Shown here piece by piece: positions 50,278-59,787 of a stretch of DNA of 64,000 nt. The notes beneath the pieces were generated by a model. It searched no databases, was not told the DNA's origin, and worked only from the letters and a program-made list of their open reading frames with translations. Where the stretch lies: NCBI RefSeq assembly GCF_963664075.1, contig NZ_OY760916.1, positions 1,027,501-1,091,500 of the forward strand. The letters are read 5' to 3'. Numbering within the stretch: the first letter of the stretch is position 1; each line of letters begins with the position of its first letter. Position numbers and translations under genes: made by a program. This DNA comes from an uncultured Desulfobulbus sp. (GTDB lineage Bacteria; Desulfobacterota; Desulfobulbia; Desulfobulbales; Desulfobulbaceae).

Positions 50278-50667
50278 ATGAAGAAACTGTTTTTGATATT
50301 CAACCATGTCTTTACCCTCAGTCAGCAGGATAACGCCCGCCACGAGCTGGGAGTCGGCACCATCGTCGAACTGCCGCTCGAGCTGCGCGAGCGCTGGGCC
50401 AACATCCCCCCCGAGGAACCCGGGCTCTGGCTCTGGCTGCAGCCGCTCTGCGACTGGCTAGCCGACCATGCCCACCCCGGGGATTATGTCCTGGTGCAGG
50501 GCGATTTCGGTGCCTGTTATCTGCTGGTTCGCTTTGCCCGCAAGCACGGCCTGATCCCGGTGTATTCCACCACCGAGCGGCACGCCCACGAAGAACGGCT
50601 CTCCGATGGCCGGGTGAAACTGACCCACACCTTTGAGCATGTGCGGTTCCGGCGGTATGGGGAGTGA
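50278..50667 (+). CDS. csx20: CRISPR-associated Csx20 (putative ring nuclease)
   Basis: This 129-residue protein matches Csx20: MKKLFLIFNHVFTLSQQDNARHELGV, IVELPLELRERWANIPPE, the GDYVLVQGDFGACYLLVRFA block and IPVYSTTERHAHEE with FEHVRFRRYG at the end. Csx20 proteins are CARF-like enzymes that degrade cyclic oligoadenylate second messengers and so switch off type III signalling. Its presence with two CARF-HEPN nucleases and a GGDD-bearing Cas10 implies an active cyclic-oligoadenylate pathway. The ATG at 50278 has a distant AAGGA tract. It opens the CRISPR operon, ~34 nt before cas6. Confidence 0.88.
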   Translation: MKKLFLIFNHVFTLSQQDNARHELGVGTIVELPLELRERWANIPPEEPGLWLWLQPLCDWLADHAHPGDYVLVQGDFGACYLLVRFARKHGLIPVYSTTERHAHEERLSDGRVKLTHTFEHVRFRRYGE

Positions 50668-50701
50668 GAGGCAATTGTCGGACGACTAGAGGAGAGTTTT
50701 C

Positions 50702-51664
50702 ATGAGCATACTTTGCCAAGACCTTAAAATTCACTGTCGCTGGGTGACGGAAGCCAGGCTACCCGATTATGCGGGATCTGCCCTGAGGGGGGCATTCGGC
50801 TGGGCGCTCAAAAAAAGCAGTTGTGCCCTTCGCAGGCAGGACTGTACAGCCTGTCTTTTACGGCAGCGATGCGCCTATGCCTGGATATTTGAAACAGAAC
50901 GGTATACCGACGCCAACTCCCGCCCCGTCAATGTTCGTCCCCATCCTTTTGTTGTCCGTCCCGGTATCGGTTGTGCCGGGTCTGGAAAGGAAGGGGAGGC
51001 TTGGGAATTCTCGATGCTGCTCATCGGCGAGGGGGGCGAATACCTCCCGCACATCGTCTACAGTATCAGGCTCATGGGAGAATCGGGTATCGGCTCCAGT
51101 AAACGGAACGGTCTTGGCCGCTTTCAGCTTGAACGGATCGTTGCTGGTACAAATGTAATATACGATGGCTCCAGTGGCATGCTGCTGAACAACAACCCGG
51201 TAGCGGAACTTTGTATGGGAGAACAGGGGCAGAGGAGGGAAACGAAACGAATCCGTATCCATTTCCACACGCCGCTGCGGTTGAAGTATAACAACGGCCT
51301 GCTCCGTGACCTCCCTTTTCATGTTCTCATTCGGGCGTGCCTGCGACGTATTTCGTCTTTGGAAGAGGTTTATGGTCAGGGCGAACCCAAACTCGATTAC
51401 ATAGGACTGATTAATCGGGCGGAACGGGTACAGACCGTGACCTCGACCCTGCGTTGGCAAGAGATGCTGAGGTACAGCAACCGCCAAAAGCAGAAGACTT
51501 CGCTCAGTGGCCTTGTTGGCGTTGTCGAATATCGTGGAGATCTGACGGAATACCTGAATCTGCTTGAATACTGTGGCTTGGTCCATATCGGCAAACAGAC
51601 CGTGTTCGGCCTAGGGTGGATGAGCGTACAGCGGCTTGACGAAGACAACAGTATTGACAACTGA
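50702..51664 (+). CDS. cas6: Cas6 pre-crRNA endoribonuclease (RAMP superfamily)
   Basis: This 320-residue RAMP protein has the N-terminal segment LPDYAGSALRGAFGWALK, a Cys cluster (CTACLLRQRCAYAWIFE) and the C-terminal Gly-rich YRGDLTEYLNLLEYCGLVHIGKQTVFGLGW loop. These are typical of the Cas6 family that accompanies type III systems. It would cut transcripts of array 2, leaving an ATTGAGAC 5' handle. The Cys cluster may hold zinc. The ATG at 50702 follows GAGGAGAG. It precedes the CARF-HEPN gene by 20 nt. Catalytic residues are not assignable by eye. Confidence 0.88.
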   Translation: MSILCQDLKIHCRWVTEARLPDYAGSALRGAFGWALKKSSCALRRQDCTACLLRQRCAYAWIFETERYTDANSRPVNVRPHPFVVRPGIGCAGSGKEGEAWEFSMLLIGEGGEYLPHIVYSIRLMGESGIGSSKRNGLGRFQLERIVAGTNVIYDGSSGMLLNNNPVAELCMGEQGQRRETKRIRIHFHTPLRLKYNNGLLRDLPFHVLIRACLRRISSLEEVYGQGEPKLDYIGLINRAERVQTVTSTLRWQEMLRYSNRQKQKTSLSGLVGVVEYRGDLTEYLNLLEYCGLVHIGKQTVFGLGWMSVQRLDEDNSIDN

Positions 51665-51684
51665 AGAGATAGAGGAGGGTTGCT

Positions 51685-53127
51685 ATGGCAAGGATATTCA
51701 TCAGTTTTCTCGGTTTGGGAAACCCGCGTACCGAATTCGGCTATGACCTGGCAAAATACAACTGGCCGGGAAAATGCGAGGATGAAGTGGAGGTGTATTT
51801 CGCCCAGACGGCCATTCTGAAATTTTTGGAAGAGAGCCGTGGTATCGATGGGGCGGTGGATAGGGTGGTCTTTCTTTGTACGGAACAGTCACGGAAGAGG
51901 CTTCCGCTTTTGGAAGCAGAAATGAAAAAATATCTGGCCGTTCCACCCAACTATCTTGTACCCAGGCCTTATATACCAACGGATATGAAGGCCGAGAATC
52001 AATGGGGTTGGTTCGAGCAGCTCCTGGGGATAATCGACCATAACGATAGCCTCATTCTTGATTTCACCCACGGTATGCGTCCGGTGCCGATCGTCTTTTC
52101 GAGTGCCATCGGCTTTCTGCGGCGGGCTAAGAACATCACGCTCAGCCACGCCCTCTACGCCTGGTACGACCAGAATGACAAAGACCGTGTTCACCCCATC
52201 GTCGATATGCGTGGTTTCTATGTGATAAACGACTGGACGGAATCGGTCTCGCGGTTGACTGACGACGCCGATGTCAGGCAACTTGCACAACTGGCCGGAG
52301 ACACCGAGATCGAACCGCTCAAGCCTCTTGCCGATCCAGGCCTGGTGCGCGCCTTCCAGGAGATGACCGACTGTATCCGCAATGTGGACGTGAACAACAT
52401 CACCGCGAAAGTCAGCGGCACCCTAAAGATGGTACAGGCGGCAAGGGAAAATGCCTCGGGTTCCGCCAAGGTGATGCTTGATCTGGTTTGGGAGAAGTTC
52501 AGTACCCTGGCCTCCAACCACCCGCTCAGCGGCAGGTATGACGCCCCTTATTTTGAAAGCCAACTGCGGATTATAGAGGTGCTGCTTGAACACCGGTTGT
52601 TCATGCAGGCCTTTACCGCCATGCGGGAGATGGTTGGGTCGTTGGGAATGGTCGGAGTGACCGGGAAATATCGTAAAAATATGAGAAGTAGTAAGGGAAA
52701 AAAATACCGGCGAATTGCAGACGTTTTTATCAATATGTTGCAGTTTCCCGAAACAAAATGGGATTTTTCCAACCAGGCGCAAATCGACAAAGAAATGCTC
52801 AAGGACTGGTACCGAACCTTGCAAGAAACGGGAATCGAACAGCAGCTCAGAAAAATTGTCACTCCCATGGTTGCAACCCGTAACGGTTTTGACCACGCTT
52901 GGACCTCAAAGACGTCGGCTCACGATAATATTCAAGAAGAAGGACAAGCATATCTTATAACCCTGAAGACGGTTGTTGACCTAATGGCCAATGAAAAATT
53001 GTTTGAACAGACAGCAAGGCAGTCACATAGAATTTATTTCAAAATATTAAATAAATGTAAACTTTCAGCGTTGCGTATCTTTACCTGGATTCGAGCATGT
53101 ACTTATTCTGGGCCCCCCAGAGGGTGA
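51685..53127 (+). CDS. CARF-HEPN ribonuclease, TM1812/Csx1-like (first copy)
   Basis: This 480-residue protein begins with a Rossmann-like CARF domain (MARIFISFLGLGNPRTEFGYDLAKY) carrying the family signature LDFTHGMRPVPIV (Asp126 to Gly130). A helical linker and a C-terminal HEPN domain follow, with the active-site motif R399-NGFD-H404 (Rx4H). Family members are activated by cyclic oligoadenylate made by Cas10 and then degrade RNA non-specifically, giving abortive or dormancy-type immunity. It lies between cas6 and cas10. The related gene at 59788 has a different sequence, so the locus has two such effectors. Ligand size (cA4 or cA6) cannot be told. Confidence 0.88.
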   Translation: MARIFISFLGLGNPRTEFGYDLAKYNWPGKCEDEVEVYFAQTAILKFLEESRGIDGAVDRVVFLCTEQSRKRLPLLEAEMKKYLAVPPNYLVPRPYIPTDMKAENQWGWFEQLLGIIDHNDSLILDFTHGMRPVPIVFSSAIGFLRRAKNITLSHALYAWYDQNDKDRVHPIVDMRGFYVINDWTESVSRLTDDADVRQLAQLAGDTEIEPLKPLADPGLVRAFQEMTDCIRNVDVNNITAKVSGTLKMVQAARENASGSAKVMLDLVWEKFSTLASNHPLSGRYDAPYFESQLRIIEVLLEHRLFMQAFTAMREMVGSLGMVGVTGKYRKNMRSSKGKKYRRIADVFINMLQFPETKWDFSNQAQIDKEMLKDWYRTLQETGIEQQLRKIVTPMVATRNGFDHAWTSKTSAHDNIQEEGQAYLITLKTVVDLMANEKLFEQTARQSHRIYFKILNKCKLSALRIFTWIRACTYSGPPRG

Positions 53128-53176
53128 TAATGTGAATAAATTGTAAATGATATCGGAACAATATAAGGAAGATTAA

Positions 53177-55738
53177 ATGGATCAAGCTATTCTCCAATAT
53201 TTGACAGTCGGTGCTTTCCTGCATGATCTCGGAAAATTTGCTGAACGAGCCTATGCTGTGGAAGTTGGCGACAAAGACGAGGTGCAGCAGGTCTATCATT
53301 ATGCCCATGCCTATCACACGGAACTCGCCTTGTTGTCTCTTTTTCCAAAAGAAAGACTGGAGTCGGAGGCTGCCGGACTGCCGGGGTTGACAATTCTCAA
53401 CCTTGCCAGTCGCCACCATAACCCCCGTTCAGATTTTGAATTCATTGTGGCGGAAGCAGATCGAATTGCTTCAGGGCATGACCGGGCTATAGGTGATGCT
53501 GTTTCTCAATTTGATACAGGCAGCCGTGAGAAAAAGAGCCGTACGCCTATGATTTCCGTGTTGTCACGGGTTCGGCTCGAAAATTTGAAGAATGAGCCAG
53601 TGTATGACTGGCGTTACCGCCTGAAAAAAGCATCGGTTATGTATTCCGATGCATTCAAGGAGATTTATCCAGTTCCGAAGGACGGCTACACAGCCGACGA
53701 GGTTCAAGGTGACTATAAAGAACATTGGCGGCAATTTAGTGAAGCGATAAAGCCTGGGGCGGGATTTGGACTGGATATTTTCGACCATTTCCCAACATTG
53801 GTGGCAATATGCCGAGAATATCAATGGTGTCTCGCTGCCACAACCAGACTGCAGGATCTGGCGGACACATCCCTCTTTGATCATCAGAAGATCAGCGCGG
53901 CCCTAGCGGCCTGTATGTATATCTACCACGCGGACCAAAACCATGAACTGGCCTCGGATGGGATAACCCGAAAAGGTATCATCGCGAACCGAGGCCTGAA
54001 AAAATATCTGCTCTTCTGTGGTGATATCAGTGGAATACAAAATTTCATATATTCCATTTCGTCAAAAGGCGCCTTTCGCACCCTCAAGGGGAAATCGTTT
54101 TTCATCCAGTTGTTGGCCGAAATCATTGCCCAGGAATTTATAGATTCCCTCGGTCTGACGGTTACCAATATTCTGTACGCCAGCGGCGGCAAATTCTATT
54201 TATTGCTGCCAAACACCAATTCGATAAAGACCATTATAAGCAAACTCGCAGATGATATTAACCGGGATTTTTTCACGGACTATGCTGGCAATCTGTTTAT
54301 CCGAACAGGCTATAGCGAACTTTCGGGAGATGATTTGACCGGTCAAGGCACAAGCCTTTACCAAGCATGGGACGATCTAGCCCGCTCGCTTGTCTTTGAA
54401 GACCGCAACCGTTATTCACAGCTGGCGATTGACAATTACGAACAAATTTTTGGGATTAATCTGGACGGTGCAAGAGCGACTTGCCCGGTATGCAGCGCGA
54501 CTATACAAGGTGAGACAAATCATATCTGCCGTTCCTGTAGGGAAATGGAGGAAATTGGTCGTTTCCTTCCCAAGGCCAGGTACCTTATCGTCAGTAAAGA
54601 TAGCCATGCAATGGGTTCCGACGGCTACCTCATGCGTATTCGCGACTATTGCATCTGGTTCTCCAGCGACAAGCCAGCCAAAATTTCAAGAAAACCGGCA
54701 ATGATTTTGGTCCTGAATAACGGTGATTTCAGTGCTATTCCGAAACAATTTCCCTACCCAAACGTAGTTAACAGCATGCCCTTTACCGTTGGCTCGAATG
54801 TGAGTTTTGATCGTCAGACCTTTGACGAGATTGCAGAACAGGCAAGAGGCGTTAGGCGCCTTGGGATTCTCCGTATGGATGTGGACAATCTTGGCAAAAT
54901 ATTCAGCCAGGGGCTGGAGCATTACAAGCATGAGCAGATAAAAGAGAGTGAACGGTTCCATTCACTTGGCCGTATTACCACTATGAGTTGGCAACTCTCG
55001 ACATTTTTTGGAGCGGTCCTGCCAAACCTCATCAGCAGTGATCCTGACTGGGGACAACGGGCAACCGTGGTCTATTCGGGAGGGGACGATCTGTTTTTAC
55101 TGGGGGCATGGGATACCCTCCCCCGCATTTCCTTGAAAATCGTAGATGAATTTGCCGAGTTCACCTGTCGTAATATGTCATTTTCCTTGTCTGGTGGACT
55201 GGTGCTCACCGGCGGTAAATTCCCGATTTATAAAAGCGCACAGATGGCTGGCGAAGCAGAAGAGGCGGCTAAACACAATAATACCACGTTTACCGGCACC
55301 AAAAATATGGTGGGGAAAAATTCGTTCACCTTTCTCTCCACCCCTATGCATTGGGCGGAGTTCAGAGAAATTGCCGCTCTACAGGCCGGTCTCAAGTACA
55401 TCCTGCAAGACAAGAAAAATCATGCCCTGCTTAGTCGACTGCGGGTCATAAGCGCTTCATGGGAGGACAGCAAAAACGGCCTGAGGCAAACCATGACCAT
55501 GCCCGAGGTGGAGAAAAGACTGTCGGCGGAAAAATGGCGTTGGCGGATGGTGTATTCTCTGGCCCGTTTTGTTGAAGGCCACGCAAGGCTTCAAGAAACA
55601 ATCAATGCTCTCCAGGTAATGACTCTCAACCCGGTCGCAGGTACGGATAGGCAGGGGATAGCCCTGCTTGGCGTACTGGCTCGATGGTGTGAGTTGGAAA
55701 TTCGAAATCAAAAAACGGGGGAATCGTATGTTGGATGA
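53177..55738 (+). CDS. cas10: Cas10/Csm1, type III-A signature subunit with HD and GGDD
   Basis: Cas10 is the large subunit of the Csm complex; on target RNA binding it makes cyclic oligoadenylates and cuts ssDNA. This 853-residue protein has an HD motif at the N-terminus (GAFLHDLGKFAERA, His16-Asp17), a Palm 1 region (FCGDISGIQNFIYSISSKGAF), a zinc finger (CPVCSATIQGETNHICRSC) and the cyclase motif GGDD (635-638) in Palm 2. Both catalytic sites look intact. ATG at 53177 has AAGGAAG upstream. It overlaps csm2 by 11 nt. With csm2-csm5 downstream, subtype III-A is secure. Confidence 0.96.
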   Translation: MDQAILQYLTVGAFLHDLGKFAERAYAVEVGDKDEVQQVYHYAHAYHTELALLSLFPKERLESEAAGLPGLTILNLASRHHNPRSDFEFIVAEADRIASGHDRAIGDAVSQFDTGSREKKSRTPMISVLSRVRLENLKNEPVYDWRYRLKKASVMYSDAFKEIYPVPKDGYTADEVQGDYKEHWRQFSEAIKPGAGFGLDIFDHFPTLVAICREYQWCLAATTRLQDLADTSLFDHQKISAALAACMYIYHADQNHELASDGITRKGIIANRGLKKYLLFCGDISGIQNFIYSISSKGAFRTLKGKSFFIQLLAEIIAQEFIDSLGLTVTNILYASGGKFYLLLPNTNSIKTIISKLADDINRDFFTDYAGNLFIRTGYSELSGDDLTGQGTSLYQAWDDLARSLVFEDRNRYSQLAIDNYEQIFGINLDGARATCPVCSATIQGETNHICRSCREMEEIGRFLPKARYLIVSKDSHAMGSDGYLMRIRDYCIWFSSDKPAKISRKPAMILVLNNGDFSAIPKQFPYPNVVNSMPFTVGSNVSFDRQTFDEIAEQARGVRRLGILRMDVDNLGKIFSQGLEHYKHEQIKESERFHSLGRITTMSWQLSTFFGAVLPNLISSDPDWGQRATVVYSGGDDLFLLGAWDTLPRISLKIVDEFAEFTCRNMSFSLSGGLVLTGGKFPIYKSAQMAGEAEEAAKHNNTTFTGTKNMVGKNSFTFLSTPMHWAEFREIAALQAGLKYILQDKKNHALLSRLRVISASWEDSKNGLRQTMTMPEVEKRLSAEKWRWRMVYSLARFVEGHARLQETINALQVMTLNPVAGTDRQGIALLGVLARWCELEIRNQKTGESYVG

Positions 55739-56234
55739 CAAGCACGAGTTGGCAAATCACCAAGCTCTGGGAAAAGAGCATGTTGTATCGTGGATAAAAA
55801 ATGGTCCTGACCCGAAATATGTCAATGAGGCAGAAGACTTTGGGCGGTATCTCGCTAGTGAATTAAGAAATGCTATTAAAAAAGATAAGTTTGGTAAACC
55901 GCAACAAGACAAATGGGGTAACACAAAAACCGTGGACGAATCTGTTACCACCTCACAGATCAGACAAGTTTTTTCCAAGCTAAAAACTATCGAGGCAAAA
56001 GGGTTTACATCTGCAAAGCAGCGGACTGAATTTATGATGCTGAAACCATATTTTGCCTATGCTGCGGGAAGGCAGAATAAAACTGGTCTTGACCGTTTGA
56101 AGGAACGGGTAATCTGGGGTATCGATGCTGTTTTAGCTCCGGACTCCGAAACCAGTGAAGAACAGCGATTTTATAATTTTTGTAAATTTTTTGAAGCGGT
56201 TTTGGCCTATCATCGGGCAGCCGGTGGCAAATAA
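55728..56234 (+). CDS. csm2: Csm2, small subunit of the III-A effector
   Basis: This 168-residue, mainly helical, basic protein sits between cas10 and csm3. The C-terminal half (VTTSQIRQVFSKLKTIEAKG, MMLKPYFAYAAGRQ, FYNFCKFFEAVLAYHRAAGG) carries the Csm2 signature: SQIR(K/Q)..., LKPKLAYAAGR-type helix, and the F..F.EA..AYH ending. Csm2 lines the target strand within the Csm complex. Start chosen at ATG 55728, inside the cas10 3' end; an in-frame start at 55668 would overlap cas10 more deeply. Confidence 0.93.
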   Translation: MLDDKHELANHQALGKEHVVSWIKNGPDPKYVNEAEDFGRYLASELRNAIKKDKFGKPQQDKWGNTKTVDESVTTSQIRQVFSKLKTIEAKGFTSAKQRTEFMMLKPYFAYAAGRQNKTGLDRLKERVIWGIDAVLAPDSETSEEQRFYNFCKFFEAVLAYHRAAGGK

Positions 56235-56245
56235 AGGAGAACGAG

Positions 56246-57037
56246 ATGAGTGACGAAAAAAGATTGCAGCTGGATAGGAAACTCTTCATCCAAGGGGAAA
56301 TAGAGGTGCTCACCGGTCTGCATATCGGTGGCTCTTCCCTGGGGCTCGCCATTGGTGGCGCCGACAAGGTCGTTATCCGCAATCCCATCACCAACTTGCC
56401 GTATATTCCTGGGTCGTCGCTGAAAGGTAAAATGCGTTCGCTTTTGGAAAAAGCCCATGGATTGGTCGAAATATCCGAGAGAGAAGATGGACAGGGAAAA
56501 AAAATATGGGTGGGATCGCTTTGCCAGAAACCGCAAGAAGATGTTGTGCAGCTTTTCGGCCTTGCCGCCGACCAGACCAACTTCAGCCCTGATTTTGCTC
56601 CAACCAGATTGATGGTGCGGGATGCCACGCTGTTGAATGAGCAGGAATTGGCCAATGCGGAAAACACGGATATGTATTGCACTGAAATCAAAACCGAGGT
56701 GTCCATCGATCGTCTGACTTCAGCCGCCAATCCCAGGCAGTTCGAACGTGTGCCGGCAGGTGCACGTTTTAAACTTGATCTTGTTCTTGATCTGTACAAC
56801 GTCGATGCGAAAGAGGCACGGCAGGAAAGATTTGTTTCCTTAGTGAATCAGGCTCTTTGTCTGGTTGAAGACGATTATATCGGTGGGCAGGGGACCAGAG
56901 GTTACGGACAGGTCAAATTCAAGATTAACTCGGTCATGGAACGAACCGCCGACGACTACCGTAGTGGGGATCTCACAGGGCGAACATCAGCCTATGAGAA
57001 AGAATTTGTTTCATTCATTCCTAAACCCGAGGCATGA
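56246..57037 (+). CDS. csm3: Csm3, backbone Cas7-type RAMP nuclease
   Basis: This 263-residue protein forms the filament backbone of the Csm complex and cuts bound target RNA every 6 nt. The sequence ITNLPYIPGSSLKGKMRSLLE is the Csm3 hallmark. GLHIGGSSLGLAIGGADKVVIRNP aligns with the catalytic loop, and Asp40 occupies the place of Asp33 in S. thermophilus Csm3, so the target-RNA cleavage site is kept. YIGGQGTRGYGQVKFKI is the Gly-rich loop. Twelve nt separate it from csm2; its stop overlaps the region before csm4 by a near junction. Confidence 0.96.
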   Translation: MSDEKRLQLDRKLFIQGEIEVLTGLHIGGSSLGLAIGGADKVVIRNPITNLPYIPGSSLKGKMRSLLEKAHGLVEISEREDGQGKKIWVGSLCQKPQEDVVQLFGLAADQTNFSPDFAPTRLMVRDATLLNEQELANAENTDMYCTEIKTEVSIDRLTSAANPRQFERVPAGARFKLDLVLDLYNVDAKEARQERFVSLVNQALCLVEDDYIGGQGTRGYGQVKFKINSVMERTADDYRSGDLTGRTSAYEKEFVSFIPKPEA

Positions 57038-57038
57038 A

Positions 57039-58043
57039 ATGCGTATCGCCTATCATCTATTTTTTTACCAGCCGGTTCATTTCGGTCTTGAGGGGATTGG
57101 CCAGGAAAATATCGAACAGACTGTACGTTCCGACACGCTCTGGGGCGCAATCATCCAGAAGTGGATTCTGTTGTATGCGGATGATCCTTCCGAACTGTGC
57201 CGGAACATGCCCTTTACCCTCAGTTCCTGCTTCCCGCTGGTTAGCGGACAACGTTACTTTCCGGTTCCTCTTGGCGCACTTGACAGGCTGATGGATCTCG
57301 CAGCCATGGGAAAAATTGCTGCAGGTCGCATCACGGTCAAGGATATAAAAAAAATCCGCTATATCGCGGAGTCCCTGCTGGCCGATATCCTTGATGGTCA
57401 ACCGATTGAAGATAAAATCAGTGCGGATAATGTATTGCCTCGAATAAAGGAAGGGCAACAGCAGCCAGATGAAAAGGATATTTTTACCAGGCAAGAACAG
57501 CGGCCAAGGCTACGGACCAATCAACTCGCCGGTGGCGTTGATGCAGAGGGGTTCTTTTACTGCACGGACCAATTCTTTGCCCGTGAATCCGGTCTCTTTT
57601 TCCTTGCGGAATTTACCGAGCGCCAAACACAGCATAAATTTGAGGCAGCCCTGCGCCTTCTCGGCGATTCCGGCTTGGGAGCGGACCGTTCCGTTGGCAG
57701 GGGATGCTTCACTTTCAGCCGTGAATCCGTTCATTTTCCCCAAACAAAGAACAGAGGGCGTCAGCTTCTGCTTTCCCTTTATCATCCGTTGCCAGAGGAG
57801 GTGAACAGGGGCGTCATGGCAAAAGGGGCAAGTGCATATTCACTCATTCGTCGTTATGGGCATGGCGGCTCGACATTAGTGAGTCGTTTTCGCAGGGCGG
57901 ATTGCTGGATGCTCTCCGAAGGCAGTATCCTTCCTTTCGCTCCTGTAGGTCATTCCCCAGTTGTACTGAAGGCAGATGCACAGATACCCCATGATATATA
58001 CCGAAATGGCCGAGCCTTTTGTCTCGCCATGGGAGGAGTATAA
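57039..58043 (+). CDS. csm4: Csm4, Cas5-type RAMP subunit
   Basis: This 334-residue RAMP protein begins MRIAYHLFFYQPVHFGLEGIGQENIEQTVRSDTLWGAI, the strand-plus-helix start common in Csm4, and has LGDSGLGADRSVGRGCFTF, the Gly-rich loop. Csm4 caps the crRNA 5' handle and bridges Cas10 to the Csm3 filament. The start is ATG at 57039, just after the csm3 stop (57035-57037); an upstream in-frame ATG at 56865 is inside csm3. An ATG at 57034 is in another frame. Its stop overlaps the csm5 ATG (TAATG). Confidence 0.95.
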   Translation: MRIAYHLFFYQPVHFGLEGIGQENIEQTVRSDTLWGAIIQKWILLYADDPSELCRNMPFTLSSCFPLVSGQRYFPVPLGALDRLMDLAAMGKIAAGRITVKDIKKIRYIAESLLADILDGQPIEDKISADNVLPRIKEGQQQPDEKDIFTRQEQRPRLRTNQLAGGVDAEGFFYCTDQFFARESGLFFLAEFTERQTQHKFEAALRLLGDSGLGADRSVGRGCFTFSRESVHFPQTKNRGRQLLLSLYHPLPEEVNRGVMAKGASAYSLIRRYGHGGSTLVSRFRRADCWMLSEGSILPFAPVGHSPVVLKADAQIPHDIYRNGRAFCLAMGGV

Positions 58044-59782
58044 TGGGTACCGAAACTCGGAGTATCCGATCTGTTTATCAATGTGAACTGACGACTCTCA
58101 CCCCGGTTCATATCGGTTCGGGAGACAAGTATCTCAGGAATTTTGATTTTCTTTATCAAAATAATAAGGTGAGTATTTTTGACCGGAGGAAACTTTTTAG
58201 CCTGATCGAGCAGGGTGGGGTAAAATTGATCACGTCCTATACCTTGGCCATTGAAAACGACACCCTCGAACAGTGGTTTACTGAAAATCACATTAAAATT
58301 CAGGATATCCTTGTCCATACATTCATAGCGAAAAAACCACCAAAAGATATCAGCATTCAGCAGCGTGACGGGCAGGGTAACCCTTATATACCGGGATCTT
58401 CCTTGAAAGGAGCTATTCGAACGGCAGTGCTGGCAAAACTTTCCCTGGAAGATGAAAGGAAAACTGTAGATGCTTACCTTCAAAACCTAAAAAAAAGACG
58501 TAAAATCGATCCGAAAATTGCCGACCAGGATATAACGCAAAAGTTTCTGGGGCGTGATGCCAAACAGAGTTTCATGCGCAGCCTGACAGTTGGCGATTTC
58601 CGTTTTCCGTTAAGCAGTGTCGGGGTTCAGCAGGTTTGGCTTGGCCGATTGACGGGTGAAGAGGAGTTTAAGAATAAATTTCCGGTATCCCCAATCAGCA
58701 TAGAGCAGCTGAAAAGAGAGGAAAAAGTGCTCGGCCAGGTATCATTTGATGATTTTTTAGGCATGGAAGCAACAGAAGGCAAAGGCAGCTCTTATTTTAA
58801 TTTTCCGCATATGTTATCCCTCTCCTGGCTTCTAGAGGCAATGCGTGAAAAAACCGTGAAAACCATAGCTTCCGAACTTGAGTTTCTCAAAGATAAAAGC
58901 GGCAATACAATCAAGGGATTACAGAATTTTTACCATCAACTACGGACGAGTTGTGAGCAGTTGGCAACGGATGAGGCAGTTGTCCAACTGGGGTGGGGCA
59001 GCGGTTGGCGCGGCATGACGGGCCAGTTGTTGGAGCCTGAGGATTTGACAACTGAGCTTCGCAAGCAGCTGAAGCTTGCCCCCAATTATATGGAATTTCC
59101 TTTCCCAAAGAGTCGACGGTCAACAGAAATACATAATCAAACCATGCCTATGGGGTGGGTAAAACTGAAGTTTATCCCAAAGGCTGAAATCATTCGGCGG
59201 CAGAAACAGGAAAGAGCGGAACAGGAGGCCTTAGAGATAGCCAGGCAGGAAGGTTGGAGAAAATTTCTGGAAGCCATTCAATCTGCTGAAGTGAATTGGG
59301 GTTATTTCGACACCCATATTCTCAACTACCAAAGTAGAAAAGAATGGCAACAATTTGAAAATGTAGCGGATTGGCAGGCAAGAAAAGATGTTGCCCAGTC
59401 AGCCAAAAATTTAGCTTGTCAAATCCGGGAGTCTAATCTTCAGAAATGGGATACGCAACGGGATGAACAGTTACAGTCTTGGCTTGCAGTCTCTGGAGTA
59501 AATTGGGAATTAAGCAGTAATAATGACACCACCTCGTCCTCAGAATCAGAGCAGCAACTCATTCAACAGATGCAAGTCTATTCCGACTGGAACCAGTTTA
59601 AAATCAAACCCCCTGATTTAGTAGGGATGCCGTTAAAGGCACTTCAAGCACTTCAAGCTGTCTTTTTTAAACAGGGGTGGCACAAGAAACCACCTAAAAA
59701 GAAAGCCAAACAGGCCCAGGTGGAAAAATACGAGGCGTGGCAGAAAATCCAGCAGCGGGTCAGAGATCTGGGAAATAACTGA
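58043..59782 (+). CDS. csm5: Csm5, Cas7-type RAMP subunit with long C-terminal extension
   Basis: Csm5 ends the Csm filament at the crRNA 3' side and helps maturation. This protein shows VYQCELTTLTPVHIGSGDKY, the typical start, and GNPYIPGSSLKGAIRTAVL, the RAMP core. At 579 residues it is longer than most Csm5 (about 350-450). Residues after ~375 form a charged, Gln/Glu/Lys-rich, coiled-coil-like extension (EIIRRQKQERAEQEALEIARQEG) with a TSSSESEQQ linker, then a basic KKPPKKKAKQAQVEKYEAWQ tail. ATG at 58043 follows GGAGGAG and overlaps csm4. The tail's role is unknown. Confidence 0.92.
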   Translation: MGTETRSIRSVYQCELTTLTPVHIGSGDKYLRNFDFLYQNNKVSIFDRRKLFSLIEQGGVKLITSYTLAIENDTLEQWFTENHIKIQDILVHTFIAKKPPKDISIQQRDGQGNPYIPGSSLKGAIRTAVLAKLSLEDERKTVDAYLQNLKKRRKIDPKIADQDITQKFLGRDAKQSFMRSLTVGDFRFPLSSVGVQQVWLGRLTGEEEFKNKFPVSPISIEQLKREEKVLGQVSFDDFLGMEATEGKGSSYFNFPHMLSLSWLLEAMREKTVKTIASELEFLKDKSGNTIKGLQNFYHQLRTSCEQLATDEAVVQLGWGSGWRGMTGQLLEPEDLTTELRKQLKLAPNYMEFPFPKSRRSTEIHNQTMPMGWVKLKFIPKAEIIRRQKQERAEQEALEIARQEGWRKFLEAIQSAEVNWGYFDTHILNYQSRKEWQQFENVADWQARKDVAQSAKNLACQIRESNLQKWDTQRDEQLQSWLAVSGVNWELSSNNDTTSSSESEQQLIQQMQVYSDWNQFKIKPPDLVGMPLKALQALQAVFFKQGWHKKPPKKKAKQAQVEKYEAWQKIQQRVRDLGNN

Positions 59783-59787
59783 CTGAT

